The position numbers and the translations under genes were made by a program. A stretch of 64,000 bases of DNA from Stenocarpella maydis (Eukaryota; Ascomycota; Sordariomycetes; Diaporthales; Diaporthaceae), in the NCBI GenBank assembly GCA_002270565.1, contig NQMI01000012.1:139921-203920 (forward strand), written 5' to 3'. This document shows positions 57,312-64,000 of this stretch, piece by piece. The notes below the pieces were generated by a model. The model worked only from the letters and a program-made list of their open reading frames with translations, had not been told where the DNA came from and did no database searches. How positions within the stretch are numbered: position 1 is the first letter of the stretch; each line of letters opens with the position of its first letter.

Positions 57312-59418
57312 GTAGGGAGCGGCCTCACCTCAACAATCGATGGAAAGACGCACAGAAGCCCAGCCGATCGAACGGGTCTCCGTTCTGCGCCGGAAGTGAA
57401 ACCGTAGATCATCTCACACTCGTCCCGTCATCTCCATCAGGGGTCACTTGCATTTTTCCTTGTTACGGGGTGAGAGAAGGTGAAGGGTAGGAACATCAGC
57501 ATCAAACCCCCGTCCCTCGTCCTCAGGAAAGATTGTCGAGGCAGCGCTTTGAAGCAGAATAGATCGTTCCACACACGGACAAGAAATCAGAAATCTCTAC
57601 GGGGCCGCGAATCTCGATTGACTTCAGCTCAGCACACACGGACGGCGGGAAAGCACTTTGCCTTCAGGTTTTGTCAGCCCGTGCGAGGCCCTTTCCGTCC
57701 GTCCGTCCGCTCTGTTCATGGCTGGGCCGAAGGCCAAAAAAGAAACAAGGAACTAGCCGGTGGAGCGAATTCCGCAAGATTCCACGTGGGACCGTCTCCC
57801 TGCGGATTGTCGCGCACCGCTAAGGACGATGGATGACACTGGATGACCATGGCACAAATGCCCCGGTCCGGACTCTACACTACGTGTACACTAATAGCCC
57901 CCGGACTTGGTCGCAAGATAAAGCTGGGCTCGGCAGTGCAGAAAGTACAATTAGAGTTCCAGGCTCCGTCGCCTAACCCACCATCGTTCTTGCGACAGAA
58001 TGCATGAGAGATGCGAGCCTTACAAAGGATAGCCCGCAAGGCCGGCGATGCAACCGTCTGCACCACCGCCGGAATCTACCCTGCCATCTGTCGCAGTCAA
58101 GCACGAACGGCGACAGCTGTGCGCACGCCCTCCACCAAGCTTGACTTCGGCGGGGCCAAACTCAAAAACCGCAGATGCCAACCACAACCCAGCGGGCGAG
58201 GCATGGTTTGGCGCAAGGGACTGCCCGACCGCTGTTCGGTTGGTCGTTGAAGCGGCCCCCCTTTTTTGTCTTTTTTTACGCTCTTTCCGAAATGCTGGGC
58301 ATGACTTGGACCGACAGCGGTGCCCTGCCCGGGCGGCACATCGCACGCACGGTTTGGGAGCGCGGGGAGCAATACTTCCTGCCAATGTGTCGCATATAGT
58401 TAGTTATACTGGGTTTCCATCGCATCATTGATTGATGCCTCGAATGTGTCTGACAAAGCTGATCCAGCCGCGGCACTGCTGAATGGACGCTGGGGCGCGT
58501 GAGACTGCTGTTTTATTCTCTGGTCTCCCCCCCTCGTTAGAAACATCAACCTCCATACTGTGTATTGCGCGCAGCGCTGGACGGCGTGGCTAGGCGCCTT
58601 TCCCGCACTGCCGAGGCCGTCTGCCAGCAGGAGGGTTTCGAAAGTTCCTTGCGAGACCCGCAAAACCGTTCGTCCTGCGTCCCTGAAGAGGGGGGAAGGG
58701 GGAGGAATGGATGCAGGGTCATCCTCAATAAGCTCCGCCGGCGAAACGATTGAGTTTATGTCTACTCCCCTCCGTCGCTGGTGGTGCCCAGCCCCCCGGC
58801 CTGCTTTGCTTTCATCCTTTCGCGTGCAGCAGAAGAAGCTGCAGACCCTCGGGCGGGCGATATGAAGCGGAGGGAAATGCGGCCAAGCATCATTTTAGGA
58901 GCGGTCGGTCCTCTTCACGACAGCAAGAAGGAAAGGGCAAAAAAAAAAAAATTACTCGTCGAATTTTGTTACTACCACCAGGCTGCAGCAACGCAGATCT
59001 GCGAACTTTGTGTGCATCTCCGTACCGTGCTCTCGTGGTCTCCATTTACGCACCCTCGATAGCGGCCCAGGACCTGGGGGGCGGGACGAGACAAGGGCTT
59101 GAGATGGCTGTTGCTGTTAAAGACGCTCGACGAGGTCAGCTCTTGGGGACTGAGGTCAAGGAGGTGCTGGCCGTCATGCCGGGACGCCTCGGCACAAGCC
59201 TTAAAGCGGCCAAGATCTGTTTGGGGTTGTTGGGATGAGCCAAATAAGATGGCCAAGGCGCGCGGCGAACAGGCGAGATGCTCGGTCTGTATTTGTGACA
59301 GAGGATCTGGGGCTGGAGGCTTAGTCTGGCTGTGGCTGGCCGGCGCCTTGGACCGAACCGACCGCCTGGGGGAGAAATGGTGAGGGATGGGTGCGGCCAG
59401 GGGAGGAGGACACGCGCC

Positions 59419-59437
59419 TTTTTTTTTTTTTTTTTTT
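59419..59437 (+). repeat. T19 homopolymer
   Basis: Nineteen T in a row within the gene-free stretch. It explains the Phe/Lys runs in overlapping open frames. Confidence 0.95.
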
Positions 59438-62210
59438 GGTGTGTTATATTCCATCTTTTTGGTTCACATGCACTATATATTGCTAGGGCGGTTTTGCGAC
59501 CCGCGAAGATACCATTGAGGAATATTCCCGAGTAGACGAATTAGGTTAGGTTGCGCTCGGGAGGGGAGGAAGGGGGGTGGGTCGGCGCGTGGTTCACGAG
59601 TAATGTAGTGTACATGAGGAAGGCCCCATAAGCATCACCCATCCTGATGATCGTTCAACGGGGTAGTGGCCTGTTTGCGTTGCAGTACAGTAGGTAGATC
59701 ACAAAGCATAGTATATAGGCAGCCGGGGAGGAATGGGATGCCGAGCTGGGCGAAGGGAGGAGAAGAGTATCTGGTATCTGTCAACTCATAGGTGGTTTGG
59801 CTATACTAGGTACATAGTAGGCATACAGTACTAGGCTGGTCTGGATACGTACCGACGGGCACACGTAGTAGTGTTGTAGTGTAGTGTACGGACCGTCCTG
59901 TGTCTGGCGTCTTATTACCCGTTTTATGTGTTCGGACGGGCCCAGCAGCGTCCTGACGCACGGGGGGCTGCAGCAGCCCGGCGCCGAACAGAAAGAACGA
60001 TTGCCATTCCCTGCGGCCCCAGCATCTGCAGCTAAGCAGAAGGCGTCATGGCGTGCCGCGGAGGCACCCCCGTTTCTGGGAGGGGCGTGAGGTGGAGGGG
60101 TGGCGGCAGCACCCAGCCAAGGTCCCGGTACCGCCATCTTCAGATGGAAGGGGTCCCGCCGCGTACTCGGTACTTCCGACCCCATGCCCATGAAGCTTCG
60201 GCCAACCCTGCATGATGCACGAGTCGACCGTGGTGGGCCTGTCAGGGCCCTGTCATCACCAGCCGCCCACCTGGCCTGGGGGTCCCACACACCCCTCCCA
60301 CCCTCTCTGCTGTGCACGCCAGCCCTCGGAAATCCAGTTTACTAGATTTGTCCCCATCCGACAATGTGCCTCCCTGCTGGGGAAGCACAGCACGATGCGC
60401 AGAAACCCTAACCCGATCTCTCGCCGCTGCACAAGAGAGGCCAAGCTTGGCAGCTGGCAGCTGGCACCTCGCAGCAGGCAGGCAGTGCCCTGGGCAGATA
60501 CGCACGGCACTCGGGCATAGGCAGCGACGAGGACGAGGACGAAGGAGGGCGAGGAGGAGAAGAGGGCATGACGGGCAATGGTGGTGGTGCAAAATCTGCT
60601 GCACTGCCACATCGCCATCAAATCCATCATTCGGATACAACAGCCATCAGGCAGCCTTGGGATGAAACAAACATATGGCCCTTTCTTACCGCCCAAACCC
60701 CGCTCGAGAGTCGACATCAAACATCGGATGAAAGGGGGAAAATCCTCTACACCGGGTCACACTGACCTTCCCCCCCCCCCTCCGGCTCATGCAGCACACG
60801 GAAATCGGCCATGACACCCTCAGCGCCCGAGGGGCGAGAAGCATTGAAAGGGAGAGCATCAGCCCAGCAACCACCCGAGGACTGAAGTTTATGTTTCACA
60901 GACCATGTCAGCAGCATATTCAAAAACACCTGTCTTCGTCTCTTCCCATGACAAGTCCACTCGTGCATCACGGCTCAGGGCCCTCCGGCAGGACTCAACA
61001 GACTGCAGCATAACGTGCCTGCCAGCGATGACTCCCGGTTTGAATCTGGCAGGTCCGGGCATAGTGTAGGCGCAATGCGGGAGAGACTCCTCGCAGAAGG
61101 TGAGTAGACGTGTGCTGCCATCACCAGCCCAGGACGGAGGCACGCGCTAGACGGCACCACCTGAATCAAATCCGAACTGTCATGGAAGCATGGCTGACGG
61201 CGGGTCGAGGTCTTGTTGCCGTAGATCTGGCGCCATGCGGGTTCGTCCCCGGCTCGGACGAGGATGGGCGTCATGGAGGATTCTGCTGTGCTCGCTGGCG
61301 GTACGGTCGTGCGGTAGCTGCAGTGGACTTGGGTACCTATTTCAGCTAGGCTTGCCAACAAAGAGATCGCCCCAATGCTGGTGAGATATGCGCAGGTATT
61401 TATTTAGCCAAGGGCGCTCGCGCATGATATGCCGCAGCAGCCGACATGTCAGTTGCTTTTTTCCCCCCTCCCCTCTGGGGCTGTTACATATGCTGTGCGC
61501 TGCTTCTCCCTCTAATCAACCGCGCACAGCACGATAGTATGGCATGGCATTGCATGGCATGCCTGACAAGCAATATGAATAAGCAAGGCATGGTGGATGT
61601 AGGATGTATCGGCGCGGCAGATAGACTATCTGACTATATTCAGTCCCACATACTCTATCTAGTACATACACGTACGTACTACCCTACCCTACACAGTACG
61701 TGTCTAGGTATGGTGCCTGTTCACCTGTCAGGCCTGTGCGGAGAAGCCGCACGTCCCGTCCCCTTTTGTGGCAGGTCCCAAGAAACCCGAACATGGCCGT
61801 GCAGGCGAGTGACACCTCTCCTTGAACCATTGGACCAGGACCACTCGAGGGGGGAGACCTACGTAACAAGAGGGCTGGCCCTTGGACTGGATGGACTTCA
61901 GGACGTTGCTCCCTCTCCTCCCCCCTCCCTCGCTCTACCTGGGGATACCACAGGATCCCCCCCCCCCAAAAAAAAAACACTAAAAAAAACAGCAGCAAGA
62001 GGCAAGAGGCTTGCTTGTCTTGGGCAACCCACCCTTTTGTGTAGACTGGAAGGTGGGGTGGGAGGGGTGGCTTTGGGCTGTGGGCTGCAGGCGAGCGGGT
62101 CTGGGTCTCGGTGTGCATGTACACTATATATGTAATGAGGGTTATTGTGTGTGTGTGTGGTGGGTGGCGCAAAGGCGGCGGAGGTAGTGATGAGGCACGT
62201 AACTTTATCC

Positions 62211-62245
62211 CGGTATCCTCGTACCCTCGTACCCTTGTACCCCCG
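62211..62245 (+). repeat. Short imperfect minisatellite, CGTACCC-like units
   Basis: About four imperfect units of 8-9 nt (TATCCTCG, TACCCTCG, TACCCTTG, TACCCCCG). A short GT repeat lies some 60 bp before it. Confidence 0.8.
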
Positions 62246-63069
62246 TTCCTCAGTACCACCCCCTGGTAAGCCCCACCCCGTTCCTCCACAAGCCTCTGGG
62301 GGCCCAATGTCAGGTAGGTAGCGTCGACTTCTCGCAGGTGGCCCGAAGCTAGGCCCTAGTACCGAGACCAGGCGCCGCTGGTGCTGCTGCAGCACGTCGT
62401 CACCCTGCCACTTGCCGGCTGCTGCAGCCAACCCCTGACCCGAACGCTGGAGGGAGCAGCAGGAGAGAGGTACGTACCGGCGGCGGTGGTGGTCCACTGC
62501 TGCTGGTGCTGCTGGAGTGTTCGGTTCGAGTATGGATGGCCCTGGGCCGGGGCAGGGGCCTGGGCTGCTGGCTCTGGCTCCGTCTTGTCTGGTCAGGATT
62601 CCTTCCTTCATTTGTTTCCACGGCTAGCATCTATTCACACCCCCCCGCCGTCCCCCAATCTGTGGGTAAGGGGAGTTGCGAGAGCTGCGTTCTCCTCTGC
62701 TCCCATCTCCCCCGTTGGTTTTTCTCCTCCCGCCCACCGATCCAGGGAGCCGCTTCAACCTTCCACTCTTCCCTTCTTCCCTCGCAGTCCTGCCAGCCTC
62801 ACCCGCCTTCTCTGCTCAATTGTCCCCCTCGGCCCCAGCTCGCAAACCCCTTCACCATTCCAGAGGCAGCCTGCCGACAGTCACAGTTGACTCTTGTTTG
62901 CCTTGCTTGCCGTGGCTGCTTGATTCCGTAATAATCTCTCGGCCACACCGCAACCCCCATTCATATCCTAATATCCCAACCTCACCCAGCCTCTCATCCC
63001 AAGATTCCATCGTCGCCGTCGCTTAAACTGCCCATCCCCAGCCAACCAAGATAAACCCCTTCCACCCTG

Positions 63070-64000
63070 ATGGCTGCTCCGGCACACCACCAGTCGCCCT
63101 CGATGCCTCTGCACCATGCGGTCGGCGCTCCACCTCCGCCGCCGCCTCAGGGCGCATGGGCACCCTCGCGGCAGATCCTCGCCATGAACGAGGCCGTCTG
63201 GATGCAAATAGGTACGTCCCTCCCCCGCGCATCGCAGAAGACGCCTGCAGTGTCCCACTTCTTGAATGCGCCGGCGCCATTGCCTGTCCCTGGGTTGCGC
63301 CGGCGGCACCTACACAAGATGGCTCCTTGTTGTGCCAGCTGTCTTCAGTTAGCTGATGCCCCTTCTAGGCAGCTTGTCCGAGATTCTGGGCAATGTCGAG
63401 GATGCCCTGTTCGCCTATGAACAGGCCATTCGTGCAAGTCCTGGCTCCACCCAGGCCATGAACGCCATCAGCGCCATTCTGAGGACCCGCGAGGACTTCC
63501 CAAAGGCTATAGAATATCTCAACCAGATCCTCAAGCTCGACGCAGCCAACGGGGAGGCATGGGGGAGCCTTGGTTAGTCATTTCCACGTTCTCAAGAGAC
63601 AAGATGAGTGAAAGAGAGAAAAAGACCTCTATAAATGTCTCGGCGCGACCGTGCGGTTGATTGACACATCGTGCGCAGGGCACTGCTACCTCATGATGGA
63701 TGATCTGCAACAAGCTTATGCCGCATACCAAAATGCTCTGATTAACCTCCGCAACCCAAAGGTCGGTAAACACCAGGCTGCCGGCTTTGTCGACAACCCA
63801 TTGACTCGAGTCTCGCAGGAACCGAAGCTCTGGTACGGAATCGGCATCTTGTATGATCGCTACGGATCCCTGGACCATGCAGAGGAGGCCTTCTCTCAAG
63901 TCATGCAGATGGAGCCTGGCTTTGAGAAGGCCAACGAGATCTACTTCCGGCTCGGCATAATATATAAGCAGCAACAGAAATATGTCCAGAGTCTCGAGGT
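63070..64000 (+). CDS. SSN6: General co-repressor Ssn6/Cyc8, N-terminal part
   Basis: Exons 63070-63211, 63369-63572, 63679-63761 and 63819 to the window end; the gene runs off the window. Introns are 157, 106 and 57 nt with GTACGT, GTTAGT and GTCGGT donors. Splicing restores EAVWMQIGSLSEILGNVEDALFAYEQAIRASP, EAWGSLGHCYLMMDDLQQAYAAYQNAL and NPKEPKLWYGIGILYDRYGSLDHAEEAF. These are the first TPR repeats of Ssn6/Cyc8, preceded by a short His/Pro-rich tail (PPPPPPQGAW, ~21-30). With Tup1 this protein forms the general co-repressor recruited by many DNA-binding regulators, including those of glucose repression; the first TPRs bind Tup1. About 200 residues are visible here. The Gln-rich region and C-terminus are beyond the window. 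Confidence 0.93.

Larger units (their letters stand above)
54141..63069. other. About 8.9 kb without a recognisable gene
   Basis: The first part is the RPL3 promoter and the last part is the SSN6 promoter and CT-rich leader (62640-63069). Between them are only overlapping open frames up to ~260 codons (54895-55674 minus is longest). None has splice-supported protein similarity that I can see. Simple repeats are frequent: GGT units at 56031-56060, AGCCA-like units near 57030-57050, a palindrome at 57292-57311, a T19 run at 59419-59437, and TCGTACCC-like units at 62211-62245. It may hold a long regulatory region or non-coding transcripts for SSN6, or genes too divergent for me to recognise. Confidence 0.45.

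Noticed and set aside
1..64000. CRISPR array, prokaryotic operon or secondary-metabolite cluster
   Set aside because: No regularly spaced repeats and no PKS, NRPS, terpene or prophage genes. Introns and eukaryotic families rule out a prokaryotic source.

Overview
The window is nuclear DNA of a filamentous ascomycete (Pezizomycotina, most like a Sordariomycete). Genes are GC-rich and lie on both strands. They are interrupted by short introns, mostly 50-120 nt, with GTANGT-type donors, CTRAC/CTGAC branch points and YAG acceptors. Protein families such as TMA22, GIR2, PUF6, ACL4, PRP39 and CCP1 fit an ascomycete. I could model 23 protein genes (one cut by the window end) and one broken coding relic. 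Exon borders were worked out by hand from reading frame, splice consensus and conserved protein sequence. In every complete multi-exon model the summed exon length divides by three, except ACL4, which is broken by an assembly gap.

Layout. 1-2.9 kb: nothing recognisable. 2.9-4 kb: a BTB/POZ protein. 4-10.6 kb: gene-poor and partly AT-rich, with one alpha/beta-hydrolase gene, a 176-nt pyrimidine tract, a broken coding relic and a possible LTR remnant. 10.6-16.6 kb: a compact housekeeping block of TMA22, borealin, RPN10, TRS23 and RPB4, arranged as convergent and divergent pairs. 17.6-18.7 kb: a single-pass Ser/Thr-rich membrane protein. 19.9-23.1 kb: divergent PUF6 and GIR2. 24.6-31 kb: ACL4, interrupted by a one-N assembly gap with a duplicated overlap, then a synaptojanin-like inositol phosphatase. 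32.4-41.8 kb: PRP39, CCP1, ATP11 and a 4-coumarate-CoA-ligase-like acyl-CoA synthetase. 43.8-48.8 kb: three genes that look accessory, namely a small secreted protein, an AA11-like LPMO and a GFA/CENP-V domain protein. 48.9-54.1 kb: TRP2, a conserved protein I cannot name, and RPL3. 54.1-63.1 kb: about 8.9 kb without a recognisable gene. 63.1-64 kb: the start of SSN6/CYC8.

The genes do not form a single pathway. Several serve ribosome biogenesis or translation (TMA22, GIR2, PUF6, ACL4, RPL3) but are scattered, as is normal for fungal chromosomes. I see no biosynthetic cluster, CRISPR array, intact transposon, rRNA or convincing tRNA, and no clear undescribed multi-gene system.

The points most worth a second look are these: the collapsible assembly error in ACL4; a TRS23 start codon split by an intron (AT|G); a GC-AG intron and a 12-nt first coding exon in TRP2 with a TGACTCA box upstream; the very long gene-free stretch before SSN6; and the decayed region at 8.2-9.4 kb.
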